Below, one piece after another: positions 21,806 to 33,770 of a stretch of 64,000 nt of DNA. Source of the DNA: Stomoxys calcitrans. Lineage: Eukaryota; Arthropoda; Insecta; Diptera; Muscidae. The DNA lies in NCBI RefSeq assembly GCF_963082655.1, contig NC_081552.1, forward strand, positions 124,286,458-124,350,457. The letters are read 5' to 3'. The notes under the pieces were generated by a model. It did not search any database, had not been told where the DNA came from, and saw only the letters and a program-made list of their open reading frames with translations. Positions within the stretch are counted from its first letter, which is position 1. Each line of letters opens with the position of its first letter. Both the position numbers and the translations under genes were made by a program.

Positions 21806-22210
21806 AATTAAGTAATGTAAGTAAATGGAACATTAATGACTATATTCCAAATGTAGAAACCGGACAATAATCAGGATTCAAAACTTCCACCACTGTTGTG
21901 CTAGCCTCGTCTTCTGATTCCACCAGGAGTTTATCCTCACAAGATTCGTTAGATCATATCATGATGAGCTTCCGTACGCATCCAGGAGCAGGTGAGAAAG
22001 CAATGGAACCACACTTCTTCGGGACACTGGACTTTTGCAGTGTGGACGATTCCTCCTTAGATGCTTCACTAACTGCTGCTGTTGAAATACCTTTGAGTTC
22101 CGTGCTTCCACGCTAGCGTAAACCTTGAGCCCAGCCCAACCAGATGACCCACCTAAACAGGGCTTGTCGGGTCCCGTTTCGATGCCATCCCCTCCTGTCT
22201 CCATTATAAC
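21806..22210 (+). other. ORF fragment related to 46418-46570
   Basis: Open stretch 21898-22116 rich in Ser and Asp. Its PHFFGTLDFC...SSLDASLTAAVEIPLSS part resembles PHFYLALDTC...SSSDAFPAIAVDVPSLP at 46418 onward. Probably pieces of the same unidentified mobile-element protein. Confidence 0.4.
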
Positions 22211-24240
22211 AGGGGGATTTTCAGTCTACTGTACGTATTGCGAACATATCATTTAGTCACCCATCATGTACCTACATGCCAAATTTCAGACCTCTATCTT
22301 CATTTGCACAGAAAGTATCAATTTGTAACCAAATGTACTAATTGTAAAAAGATCATAGGCACCCATCATAGTTTTCCTAAATTTTAGACCTCTGGCTTCA
22401 TCTGTAAAGAAAGTACCAAATGGTTCCAATTTTAGTACCAAAAATTATGAATTGTGATAAGATCAGTTAGTCACCTATCATATATTTCCTAGTTGTACCA
22501 AAATGCCATATTTCAAACCTCTAGCTCCATATGTAAAGAACGTACCAAATGGTACCAATTGCAGTACTAAACGTACGTTTTCTCCGGTTACCAGTACTAT
22601 TTTCCCCTTTTTGTTTTCCACCGTCATCGTTTTGCACCAGATGTCTTTTAAGTCAAAGTTCACCCATTTATTACCTTTTTAGTACTTTTTATACCCACCA
22701 CCGAAGGATGGGGGTATATTCATTTTGTCATTCCGTTTGCAACACATAGAAATATCCATTTCCGACCCTATAAAGTATTTATATTCTTGATCAGCGTAAA
22801 AATCTAAGACGATGTCCGTCCGTCTGTCTGTTGAAATCACGCTGCAGTCTACAAAAATACAGATATTGAGCTGAAACTTTGCACAGATTCTTTTTTTATC
22901 CATAAGCAGGTTAAGTTCGAAGATGGGCTATATCTGACTATATCTTAATATAGCCCCCATATAGACCGATCGGTCGATTTAGGGTCTAAGGCCGATAAAA
23001 GCCACATTTATTATCCGATTTTGCTGAAATTTGGGACAGTGAGCTATGTTAGGCCCATCGACATTCTCCGTCAATTTGGCTCAGATCGGACCAGATTTGG
23101 ATACAGCTACCATATTGACCGATCCTCCGATTTATGGTGTAAGGCCCATAAGATCCACATTTATTATCCGATTTTGCTGAAATTTGGGACAGTGAGTTGT
23201 GTTAGGCCCTTCGAAATCCCTCGTCAATTTGGATCAGATCGGACCAGATTTGATATAGCTGCCATATAGACCGATTTCTCGGTTTTAGGTTTTGGGGCCA
23301 TAAAAGGCGCATTTATTACCCGATTTTGCTGAAATTTGGGACAGTGAGTTGTCTTGGGCCCATCGACGTCTTTCTTCAATTTGGCCCAGACCGGTCCAGA
23401 TTTGAATATAGCTGCCATATAGACCGATCTCTCGGTTTTAAGTTTTGGGCCCAAAAAAAGGCGCATTTATTACCCGATTTTGCTGAAATTTGGGACAGTG
23501 AGTTGTCTTAGGCCCATCGACGTCCTTCTTTAATTTGGCCCAGATCGGTTCAGATTTGGATATAGCTGCCATTAGACCGATCCTCCGATTATGTCCCTAA
23601 GACCCTAATTAGGGACATAAAAGGCACATTTATTATCCGATGTCGCCGAAATTTGGGACAGTGAGTTAAGTTGAACCCCTTGACATACCTCTGCATTATG
23701 GCCCAAATCGGTCCCCATTTGGATATAGCTGCCAAGTAGACCGATATCTCGATTTAAAGTCTTGGCCCCATAAAAGGCTTTTCGACATCCGTGTCGTATA
23801 TGGTTCCGATCGGTTTATTTTTAGATATAGCTACTAAAAAGACCAATATTTTGTTATACACTATTGAACAATGACTCGTTCTTAATAGTATTTGGTCCAA
23901 ATCGGAACATATAACTGCTATGGGACATAAGGTATGCAATTTTCTCAGGATTTTTATGAAAGGTGGTTTATGTATATACCAGAGGTGGTGGGTATCCAAA
24001 GTTCGGCCCGGCCGAACTTAACGCCTTTTTACTTGTTTTAGTACATAAATGTACAAATTTCCAAAAACTCTTATAGTCCCAAACTGAGGTTGCCATAGTG
24101 TACTTATTCACAGCTCTAGTTCAATTTACAAAGAAAGCACCAAATAATACTAATTGCGGTACTAAACGTACTATTCCTCTATTTCGTACTTCCGGTAAGA
24201 TTTTGCTTTTTTTTACCCAACCTTATTTTCTCGAGACGCA
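22211..24240 (+). repeat. family G repeat (GTACCAAA words) split by family B
   Basis: 22211-22685 and 24037-24240 carry units of CCAAATTTCAGACCTCTA, AAAGAAAGTACCAAATGGTACCAATT and AGTACTAAACGTAC. The family B copy 22686-24036 interrupts it. The units are about 90-120 bp, non-coding. Confidence 0.55.
22686..24036 (+). repeat. family B repeat, complete
   Basis: Runs from TTTTTATACCCACCACCGAAGGATGGGGG to the terminal CAAAGTTCGGCCCGGCCGAACTTAACGCC-TTTTTACTTG. It has about six core units with period near 150 bp, sharing GATATAGCTGCCATATAGACCGATCTCTCG. It is inserted in a family G repeat, whose TTTTTAGTAC motif is found on both sides. Confidence 0.85.
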
Positions 24241-24337
24241 CTCTAATTTGAGCCCAAGAACATAATTCTACCCCTTCTTTTTCTTATATTTCTTATGTAA
24301 AGAGGATATTATGTAGATGCATTTTAAATGAAATTAG

Positions 24338-24585
24338 AACAATTCTTATCTGATTTGGCACTTGGTGTTTTGGTATCACATCCAACAATTTTTCCAAGTA
24401 TGGTTCACATCGGTTCATAACCTGATATAGCTGCCATATAAACATATCTCCCGAATAGACTTCATGGGCTTCTAGAGCGCGCAATTCTTATCCGATTTGG
24501 CTGAAGTTTTGCACATGTCGCTTTGGTTTGACTTCCAACAATTGTGCCAAGTGTGGTCTAAATCAGTCCATAGCCAGTGTTGTCA
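24338..24585 (+). repeat. family A core fragment
   Basis: One to two core units (TCTGATTTGGCACTTGGTGTTTTGGTATCAC; TTCATAACCTGATATAGCTGCCATATAAAC; CGCAATTCTTATCCGATTTGGCTGAAG). No ends. Confidence 0.65.
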
Positions 24586-24929
24586 ATCAAGAAAATTATT
24601 TCCTGTGATTTTATTGTTGACCTTTGGAATTTTATAACTTTGTCTTCTTGGTTTGGCTCGAGGTCATCGAACAGTTTACAAAAACAGGTGTTGGGGTTTT
24701 ATTTAATTGTTTTATTTGTAATTTAGCAGGGTTTTAAATTTTAAAACAAAACAAAACGACTTTTTCTTTATAGCGCACACATTATTTTCTACCAAAATGT
24801 AAGAAAAATCCAAATCGCCAAAAATGCAACCTAGACCAGATCGTCTTAAGATTCATAGAGGATTTATCCATGTCTCTCCGTCTGTCTGTTGAAATCACTC
24901 TACAGCCTACAATAATATAGGTCATAGTT

Positions 24930-25165
24930 AAAGATGGAGGATAGCATGTCTGCCTATGACGCTGAACGACGGGATTTAAATTTTGACGAGAACATTGAAA
25001 AATTTTCAGCAGTGGTTATCCTCTCCTCATGCTGGCTACATATACACGCCGTTTGGACTCGTCTATAAAAAGGAGGCCTCTTATCATTGAGCTTAAACTT
25101 AATAATAAGACGTTTGCCCTTGTTCCTTAATGGAATGTTCATGGCCCAATTTGTGTAGTTTAATA
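24930..25165 (+). mobile_element. tRNA-derived SINE-like repeat
   Basis: It begins with a tRNA-like head: GGATAGCATGTCTGCCTATGACGCTGAACG (A-box-like TAGCATGTCTG) and GGGATTTAAATTTTGACGAGAAC where an intact B box would read GGTTCGAATCC. Then come TTTTCAGCAGTGGTTATCCTCTCC and ACTCGTCTATAAAAAGGAGGCCTCTTATCATTGAGCTTAAACTTAATAAT, ending CCTTAATGGAATGTTCATGGCCCAA. The internal promoter is decayed. Confidence 0.55.
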
Positions 25166-25664
25166 TGACCTATATATGGATATACCACCCATTATACCGA
25201 TTTCGCTATAAGAATTTTTGAATTCATAACATTTCTATTTTGCTCCGATTTCGATGAAGAACAATATCGGATAAAGCTGTCTCCAGATTTATTACCCTCC
25301 GAAATTTGAAATAGTGAGACCCCTTTAACAGCGTTAGACCCATGACGTCCAAGCAGAGTACGTGAGAAAAATAGTCAAGATCAGGACATTAAAAGCTTAT
25401 AGTATTTATATCATATAATTTTGTTTGAAACTTCAAGCTCGAGGTCAAAGTGGTACTGCTTTTAAAAAATGTTTTCATTCAGCATACACTGATTAAATAC
25501 ACTAAAACGAAAGTAAGTGGAACAATTTTGAGTTATCCCTGGGGATTTTTTCAATAATTTGCTTGGAATTGATAAGTGGGAAAAACCTACCAAAATTTGA
25601 GATCAGCTTACCAACCTACCAAAAGAAAAAGACCTACCAAAAACGGCAACACTGTCCGTAACCT

Positions 25665-26074
25665 GATATAGCTGCCATATAAACCGATCTCCCGATCAAC
25701 CACAATGCTTATCCAATGTGGTCGAAATTTTGCATTTCTCGTTTTGTCATATGTCGTATGACTTCCAACAACTATTTCAAGTATGGCCTAAATCGGTTGA
25801 TAACCAGATATAGCTGCCATGTAAACCGATAGCCCAATTTGACTTTCTGGTCATCTGGAGGGTGTAATTATTATTCGATTTGCCTTAAATGTTGAATATG
25901 GTGTTTTTCTATGCCTTCTAACAGCCATGACAAGTGCAGTCAATATACGTAAATAACTTGGTATAGCTCATATATATTTAAAAAAAAAGTCATTCAAAGA
26001 ACTTGACAAATGCGATCCATGGTGGAGGGTACATAAGATTCGGCCTGGCCGAACTTACCACGCTTCTACTTGTT
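25665..26074 (+). repeat. family A 3' half with hairpin end
   Basis: Two core units then GAACTTGACAAATGCGATCCATGGTGGAGGGTACATAAGATTCGGCCTGGCCGAAC and CTTCTACTTGTT. The head and microsatellite are absent. Confidence 0.75.
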
Positions 26075-26358
26075 ATTAATCAAAAAATTGGAAAACCCCC
26101 TCGAGTTCTCGAAACGCAAAGCCCAGACCACCCATTTGTGTTATAGTGATTTAATTTAAATATTTCCTAAACTTATGCAAAATATTCTTGGAACCAAACA
26201 ATATTTGGTTCAATTTACTAAAAAAATGCCGATTTGGAAACCATCTTTGCCCAAAATGGGTATTTTTGGGTTCTTCCTTCCTTTCTTGTTTACGGACTCT
26301 TTACTCTGCAAAAGAAAAGAAATTATATCGAAAGAAATTTATTAAAATATCTCTTTGT

Positions 26359-27687
26359 TTTTTATACCCTCCACCATAGGATGGGGGGTATACTAATTTC
26401 GTCATTCTGTTTGTAACTACTTGAAATATTCGTCGAGACCCCATAAAGTATATATATTCTTGATCGTCGTGACATTTTATGTCGATCTAGCCATGTCCGT
26501 CCGTCCGTCCGTCCGTCTGTCTGTCGAAAGCACGCTAACTTCCGAAGGAGTAAAGCTAGCCACTTGAAATTTTGCACAAATACTTCTTATTAGTGTAGGT
26601 CGGTTGGTATTGTAAATGGGCCATATCGGTCCATGTTTTGATATAGCTGCCATATAAACCGATCTTGGGTCTTGACTTCTTGAGCCTCTCGAGTGCGCAA
26701 TTCTTATCCGATTGGCATGAAATTTTGCACGACGTGTTTTGTTATGATATCCAGCATCTGTGCCAAGTATGGTTCAAATCGGTCCATAACCTGATATAGC
26801 TGCCATATAAACCGATCTTGGGTCTTGACTTCTTGAGCCTCTAGAGTGCGCAATTCTTAGCCGATTGGGACGAAATTTTGCACGACGTGTTTTGTTATGA
26901 TATCCAACAACTGTGCTGAGTATGGTTCAAATCGGTCTATAACCTGATATAGCAGCCATATAAACCGATCTTGGGTCTTGACTTTATGAGCCTCTAGAGT
27001 GCGCAATTCTTATCCGATTAGAAAGAATTTTGAACGACGTGTTTTGTTATGATATCCAAAAACTGCGCCAAGTATGTTTCAAATCGGTTTATAACCTGAT
27101 ATAGCTGTCATATATAAACAGATCTGGGGTCTTGACTTCTTGAGCTTCTAGAGGACGCAATTCCTATCTGATTTGGCTGAAATTTTGCATCAGGTATTTT
27201 ATTTTTTCTTTCAACAACTGTGTCAAATAAGGTTTAAATCGGTTCATAACCTGATATAGCTGCCATATAAACCGATCTGGGATCTTGATTTCTTGAGCCT
27301 CTAGAGGTCGCAATTATTATCCGATTTGCTGAAATTTTGTACGACGGATCCTCTTATGACCATCAACATACGTGTTTACTATTGTCTGAATCTGTCTATA
27401 GCCCGATACAGCTCCCATATAAATCGATCTCTTTATTTTACTTCTTGAGCCCCCAAAGGGCGCAATTCTTATTCGAATTGGCTGACATTTTACACAGGTC
27501 TCCAACATATAATATAATTGTGGTCCAAACCGGACCATATCTTGATATCGCTCTAATAGCAGAGCAAATCTTTTCGTATATTTTTTTTTCCTAAGAAGAG
27601 ATGCCGGGAAAGGAACTCGACAAATGCGATCCATGGTGGAGGGTATATAAGATTCGGCCTGGCCGACTTTAGCACGCTTTTACTTGT
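26359..27687 (+). repeat. family A repeat, complete
   Basis: Head TTTTTTATACCCTCCACCATAGGATGGGGGG, a CCGTCCGTCCGTCCGTCCGTCTG microsatellite, six to seven core units and terminal GGTGGAGGGTATATAAGATTCGGCCTGGCCGACTTTAGC-TTTTACTTG. Confidence 0.85.
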
Positions 27688-27954
27688 TTTTTTTTTTTTT
27701 TTAAACGAAAATTCAAATTGAATTGAATTCTATTTCACCGCGTGTTGTTCGATTACAACTTCATTTTGTATCAAAGTTGCAAAGAAATGAATTTCTGCAA
27801 AATCAACTCTTCTGTGTTATGCCACCATTCACATAGATGGAGATGGGCGATAGGTCTATATGATAGCTATATTCAAATATGGTCCTATTTGGACTACATT
27901 CAACGACAAAAAAAGTGTAGAGGTGTACTAAAACTCATTGTTCCATATATAACA

Positions 27955-28490
27955 CCATCCAAATAGGAAGTATTTGTTGACCATTGCAATATGAGGCTCA
28001 AATAAGAGGTATTTTAGATTAGAACACGAATCTGATATATATTTTCAAAGCCAAGTCACTGAGTGGCCGCCCCATCCCCCAAAACACCCCCAAGCCGGTC
28101 ATGTTTGCCGACTATGGAAAAATGGAGCTCAAATAAAGGGTATTTGGGAGTAGACCATGAATCTGAAATCAACATTCGGGACCAACTCTCTAGGGGACCT
28201 CCCACCACCATAACAACCCCCAAGTAGGACGTATTTGTTCACCAAGACAATTTGGGTCTTCAAGACTGTGGAGCTCGATATTAATAGTTTTTAGGGCCCA
28301 TACGCCAAACCGGAAAATATGAGAATAGAGCATGTTGCCGATATATTTTCAGGGCTTAGTGATTGGGCGACCACCCCACCCCCCAAAACAGCCCTAAATC
28401 GGGCATATTTACCGACCTTGTCAATGTGGTGCTTAAATGAAAGGTTTTGGGGGCAGAGCAAGAATTGATACCCACTTTCGGCACACGATT
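27955..28490 (+). repeat. family C fragment
   Basis: Four to five units starting inside CCAAATAGGAAGTATTTG and stopping at TTGATACCCACTTTCGGC. No head or tail. Confidence 0.7.
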
Positions 28491-28539
28491 GCAATTATTT
28501 GGAAGACTATGGGTCTGCTTAGGATAATTTTCCTTGTAC

Positions 28540-28861
28540 AAAGTAATGCTCTATACTCTCTAATACTCACCCTTTCGCTCTAGCAGAAGAGACAGAAGAG
28601 AATAATTATTGTTGCCGCAAACACTTTTGCAATTAAAGAGTTTTTGGTTTTACAAAAAGAGGAAGGTCCTTTTACCGTAGACGAGGCTGCTAATGGGTTT
28701 ACACAAACAAAGTTAGTAACGTTGAATACTATTACGTTTACGGCTAACCTTTGATATGTTAAGCGAAATGTTACACGATTACAATAAAAGCAAAACTTAT
28801 TCATAAAAGTATTTTGCTTGTCGTTAAAATTTCCCAAACGTTTTATTTTATTCGCGTGTAG
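28540..28861 (+). repeat. family F 3' part
   Basis: AATACTCACCCTTTCGCTCTAGCAGAAGAGAC, AATTATTGTTGCCGCAAACAC, CCTTTTACCGTAGACGAGGCTGC, CAAAGTTAGTAACGTTGAATACTATTACGTTTACGGCTAACC, and terminal CCCAAACGTTTTATTTTATTCGCGTGTAG. Confidence 0.55.
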
Positions 28862-29330
28862 TTATATTCAAATAAGGGCTGATCTGCATCATATTTTACT
28901 CCGAACCGGTATTGGCAAGGATGTCAAGCGATCTAATAAAACACACTGTTTAAAACTTCAGCGAAATCGGCTAATAAACACACCTGTTATGGACTGAAGT
29001 CCCCAAATCGGCAGATCGGTCTATATGACTGCTATATCTAAATATAGTCCAATATGAACTTTATGTCCGATGTCAGGAGTCTTAATCCAACTCACTGTTT
29101 TAAATTTCAGCAAAATCGGATAATTAATGCGCTTTTAACGGGATTAAGACCCTTAATCATAAGATTCATATATATATTCACATATATATAGAAGCTATAT
29201 CTAAATACGTTTCGATCTGGAGCATATTTGGTGACGGATGCTGAAAAAATCTCACTGTTTCAAATTTCAGCGCAAGAGGAAAATAAATGCGGTGTTTATG
29301 GGTTTAATACTCTGTTCAGACCAAAGCTGT
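28862..29330 (-). repeat. family E repeat fragment
   Basis: Units with ATCGGCAGATCGGTCTATATG-CTGCTATATCTAAATATAGTCC and AACTCACTGTTTTAAATTTCAGCAAAATCGG. It resembles the reverse of family B cores but is distinct in the spacer words. Ends not identified. Confidence 0.55.
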
Positions 29331-29514
29331 TTTGAGCAAACGACTCATTTTCCCTTTATAATGCTCTGAAAACGACTCGTTTTTCCTTTAAAATTTATAA
29401 GGGCGACAGATTTGTTTGCTACAAAAACGAATCATTCAAAGCATGTGAGCCCAAATAAATGCCTAAATTGTACTAAACAAACTCAGCAATCAACAATGTC
29501 AAAAATTAAAATTA

Positions 29515-31078
29515 TAATTTATTCCAAAAAAATATTTGTGTTTGTTCGTTTGTGTGTTCCTTATTGACTCAAAACGGCTGAACCGATTTTCTAGAAATTT
29601 TCACAGATGGTGCATATTGGTCCCGTTGTGAAAAAATGGTACTACGATTTTTGATATCTGAAACGGGGGACGAACTCTCCCCTTAACGCCAGATCTCGGA
29701 GATGTGTTGTGCTATTTAAGCGAAATTTTGTGTGCTCTCTTATACATAGTAACCTAAAGACAAAAATTTGGTATCCAGATTTCGGATGGGATACCTTAGG
29801 GAAGACCAATCACGACAATATGGAATGCAAATGAAAGGTATTTAAGATTAGAAAACGTATCTTATTTCCAATTGTCGGACCAAGTGCTTGGGGGACCACC
29901 CCTCCCCAAAAACACCCCTCAAAGAGGACAAATTTAAGACCATTGCAATATGGGACTCAAATGGAAGGTCTTTGGAAGTAAGGCACGAATCTGATATCAA
30001 TATTCGGGAAAATGTGTTTATGGATCCACCCCACACCCATAACACCACCCAAAATCAAATAGGAAGTATTTTAGAGTACAACACGAATCGACATATATTA
30101 TCAGGGCCAAGTCACTGGGGTAGCCACCCCAAATCGATCATGCTTGCCGACTATGGAAATATGAGGCTCAAATGATAGGAATTTGGAAGTAGACCACGAA
30201 TCTGATATCAAAATTCGGGACAAACTGTCTAGGGGACAACCCACGCCCATAACAACCCCCAAATAGAATGTATTTGCTCTCCATGACAATTTGGGTCTTA
30301 TAGAGAGTGTAGCTCGATATTGATAGGTTATAGGGTACATACCCCTTATCGGACATATTTGCTGACTTTTGCTGTAAAGGGTATAAATGAAAGGTATTTG
30401 AAATTAGAAAACGAATTTAATATCCAATTTTGAGGCCAATGGCTATATGGGGTTCAAATAAATGATAATTGAGAGTAGAGCACGATGCTGAAATTTTTTC
30501 AAGGCTAAGAGTTTGGGGGGCTACCCTACTCTCTAAAACATCTTCTAATCGGGCATATTTTCTGACAATGTTAATGTGGGATTCAAATGAAAGGTGTTGG
30601 GGAGTAGAGCACGAAATTGATACCCACTTAGGGACCAATTTTCTAGGGTTCTACCTCTTCCCTAAAACACCCCACAAACAGCAACTATTTACTGATTATT
30701 GCAATATTGGGCTCAAATAAAGGCATTTGGGACTAGAATACGAATCTGATATTTAATTGTGGGATCACGTATTTGGGGCACCGCCTTCCTCCAAAACAAC
30801 CGCCCAAGAGTACAAATTTACCGACCATGGCAATATGTGGTTCAAATGAAAGGTATTTGAGATTAGAAAACTAATTTTATAACCAATTTTAAGGCAAAAT
30901 GTTTGGGCGACGCCTCATCCAACAAACTCCCCTTAAACCAATCGCAATATTGGTTTTAAGAAAATGGTATTTTAGGAGAAGAGCACGATGCTGATATTTT
31001 TTTCAGGGTCAAGTGTCTGGGGGACCATCTCACCCCTGAAAACACCCCTCAGGGCGAGTCCTGTTCAGCTAGTACAAA
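29515..31078 (+). repeat. family C repeat with head and end
   Basis: Head TTTGTGTTTGTTCGTTTGTGTGTTCCTTATTGACTCAAAACGGCTGAACCGATTTTC; about ten units; end CCCCTCAGGGCGAGTCCTGTTCAGCTAGTAC. The family A repeat at 31083 follows immediately. Confidence 0.75.
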
Positions 31079-31082
31079 ATAA

Positions 31083-32404
31083 AAACAAGTAAGAGCGTGC
31101 TAAGTTCGGCCGTGCCGAATCTTATATACCCTCCACCATTGATCGCATTTGTCGAGTTCTATGCGCGGTGTCTCTTTTTAGACAAACATAGAATATTGAA
31201 TAAGAACTGTTATCCTATTGGAGCTATATCTAGTTATAGTCCGATTCGGACCATAATTGAATGCTGATTGACATTGTAGAAGTCATTGTGTAATATTTCA
31301 GTTCATTCGGATAAGAATTGCGCCTTGTAAGGGCTCAAGAAGCAAAATCGGGAGATAGGTTTATATGGGAGCTGTATCAAGCTATTGATCGATTCAGACC
31401 ATACTAGACACGTATGTTGAAGGTCGTGAGAGAAGGCCTTGTACAAATTTCAGCCAAATCGGATGAGAATTGCGCCCTCTAGAGGTTCGAGAAGTCAAGA
31501 CCCCAGATCGGTTTATATGGCAGCTATATCAGGTTCTATATCGATTTACGCCATACTTAGCACAGTTATTGGAAGTCATAACAAAACACCTCATGCAAAA
31601 TTTCAGCCAAATCGGATGAGAATTGCGCCATCACTTGCTCAAGAAGTCAAGATCTGAGATCGGTTTATATGACAGCTATACCAGATTATGAACCGATTTG
31701 AATCGTACTTAGCATAGTTGTTGAAAGTAATACCAAAACACTACGTGCAAAATTTTAGTTAAATCGGACGATAATTGCGCCCTCTAGAGGCTCAAGAAGT
31801 CAAGACCCAAGATCGGTTTATATGGCAGCTATACTTGGCACAATTGTTGGATATCACAACAAAATACGTCGTGCAAAATTTCATTCAAATCGGATAAGAA
31901 TTGCGCACTCTAGAGGCTCAAGAAGTCAAGACCCAAGATCGATTTGTATGGCAGCTATATCAGGTTATGGACCGATTAGAACCATACTTGGCATAATTGT
32001 TGGATATCATAACAAAATACGTCATGCAAAATTTCATTCCAATCGGGTAAGATTTGCGCCTTCTAGAGGTTCAAGAAGTCAAAACCCAAGATCGGTTTAT
32101 ATGGCAGCTATATGAAAACATGGACCGATATAGCCCATTTACAATACCAACCGACCTACACCAATAAGAAGTATTTGTGCAAAATTTCAAGCGGCTAGCT
32201 TTACTCCTTCGGAAGTTTGCGTGCTTTCGACAGACAGACGGACGGACGGACGGACAGACGGACGGACATGGCTAGATCGACGTAAAATGTCGCGACGATC
32301 AAGAATATATATACTTTATGGGGTCTCAGACGAATATTTCGAGTAGTTACAAACAGAATGACGAAATTAGTATACCCCCCATCCTATGGTGGAGGGTATA
32401 AAAA
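31083..32404 (-). repeat. family A repeat, subfamily with ATGCGCGGTGTCTC end
   Basis: Complete copy from AACAAGTAAGAGCGTGCTAAGTTCGGCCGTGCCGAATC to CCATCCTATGGTGGAGGGTATAAAAA. Its hairpin-proximal 250 bp (GAGTTCTATGCGCGGTG, ACAAACATAGAATATTGAATAAG) differ from most A copies but match 61373-62850, which lies in the opposite orientation. Confidence 0.85.
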
Positions 32405-32504
32405 TGTACACATAAAGCAAAAAAAAAATAAATCATCTCAACTAGTGTGAGGGGTTGAGATTTTTATTAAAACGACGTAAGCAAAACGAGTTAATGTAGA
32501 CATG

Positions 32505-33770
32505 GCATAAGACCCTTAATCGCCAGATCGGTCTATATGGCAGTTATATGTAAATATGGCCCGATCTGTACCATATTCAGGACAGATATCAAGAGTAAGT
32601 GAAATCAGATCATAAATGCGTCATTTATGGGCTAAAGATCCTAAATCGGCGGATTGGTCTATATGGAAGCTACACTTAACCAAATTTGTTATTCAAACCA
32701 CGAAAAGTATTTGCTAAAACAGCAGTTTTTGTCTGCTGAAAATGGGAAAGCGGACCTTACTGCTGCTTCAGCAAACATAGGGCTGCTGTGTTAGGGAACA
32801 TTTCTTACTGCTATTTCAACTAACAAAATCTGCTGTTTTGAATACACAAGTCTACTGAAAACAAAATTGTATGCTACTTTTATGGTTGCCTGTTACTTGT
32901 TTTGATTACTGTAGACATTTTTTTTTTTTAATTTTTTTAGAAACATTGTTGGAAGAGATGAGAAGAGATGATTTTAATTTGTGGAATATTATTGGAAAGA
33001 GGCTTCTTGATCCATCTGTGGGTCAGGTAGCTCGCATTTTTGTTATTGCTCTACTAATGTGTATATGACTGGCATGGTCTTTTGTATCTAAATTTAAAGA
33101 AAAACGATTATGAAAAGAATACATTCAATGGTGATAATAAACATCCACTGAGACACACATTTATATTTGTATTTTAATTTTTCTTCTAACATCCCCTTCA
33201 TAATAAAGCAGCAGTCATTTTCAGCAAACAACATAATCAGCAGTAAGCTGTAATAGCAGAACTACTGCTACAATACAGTAAAATTAACTACTAATATTCA
33301 GCAGACAGTATTGCTATTTTCAGCAGGCTTTTTTCTATGAGTGTACATATATGTAAATATAACCCGATCTGAATCATCGCTGATTCGAACAACGGGAGGA
33401 CTAGTCCAACTCACTGTTCGTAATTTCCACCAAATCGGGTAATAAACGAGGATGTTATAGGCTTAAATCTTAAAACGACATATCGGTCCATATAGTATTT
33501 ACCTAAATATAGTTCGATCTAGACCATATTCTCGTCAGATGACAAGAGGCTTAAAACAACTCACTGTTTTAAATTTCAGCGACATCGGGTAATAAATGCG
33601 ACTTTTATCGCCTTAAGACCTTAAATCAGAAGATCGGTCTTAATGACAGCTATACCCAAATATGATCCGATTTTGTCCATTCAAGAATTTAACCCACGTG
33701 TTAACAAAATACAGACCTGAGCAAATGTTTCAGTTCAAAACATAAATTTTTGAAGGATGCAGCGTGATAA
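32505..33770 (-). repeat. family E repeat split by the AGCAG-rich element
   Basis: Parts 32505-32672 and 33344-33770 share AGATCGGTCTATATGGCAGTTATAT, AATATGGCCCGATCTGTACCATAT, ACTCACTGTT-TAAATTTCAGCGACATCGGG. They join cleanly if 32673-33345 is removed. Confidence 0.6.
32673..33343. mobile_element. AGCAG-rich DNA element with imperfect inverted ends
   Basis: Bounded by CACTTAACCAAA at left and TTTTCTATGAGTG at right, with TA on both sides (32671-32672, 33344-33345). Removing it and one TA rejoins a family E repeat (GGAAGC-TACATATATGTAAATATAACCCG). The first 200 bp and last 160 bp are full of CAGCAG/CTGCTG words in opposing orientation, giving imperfect inverted ends. The middle holds an open stretch (32871-33068) that I do not recognise and cannot call a transposase. 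It is a non-autonomous DNA transposon of unknown superfamily. Confidence 0.6.
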
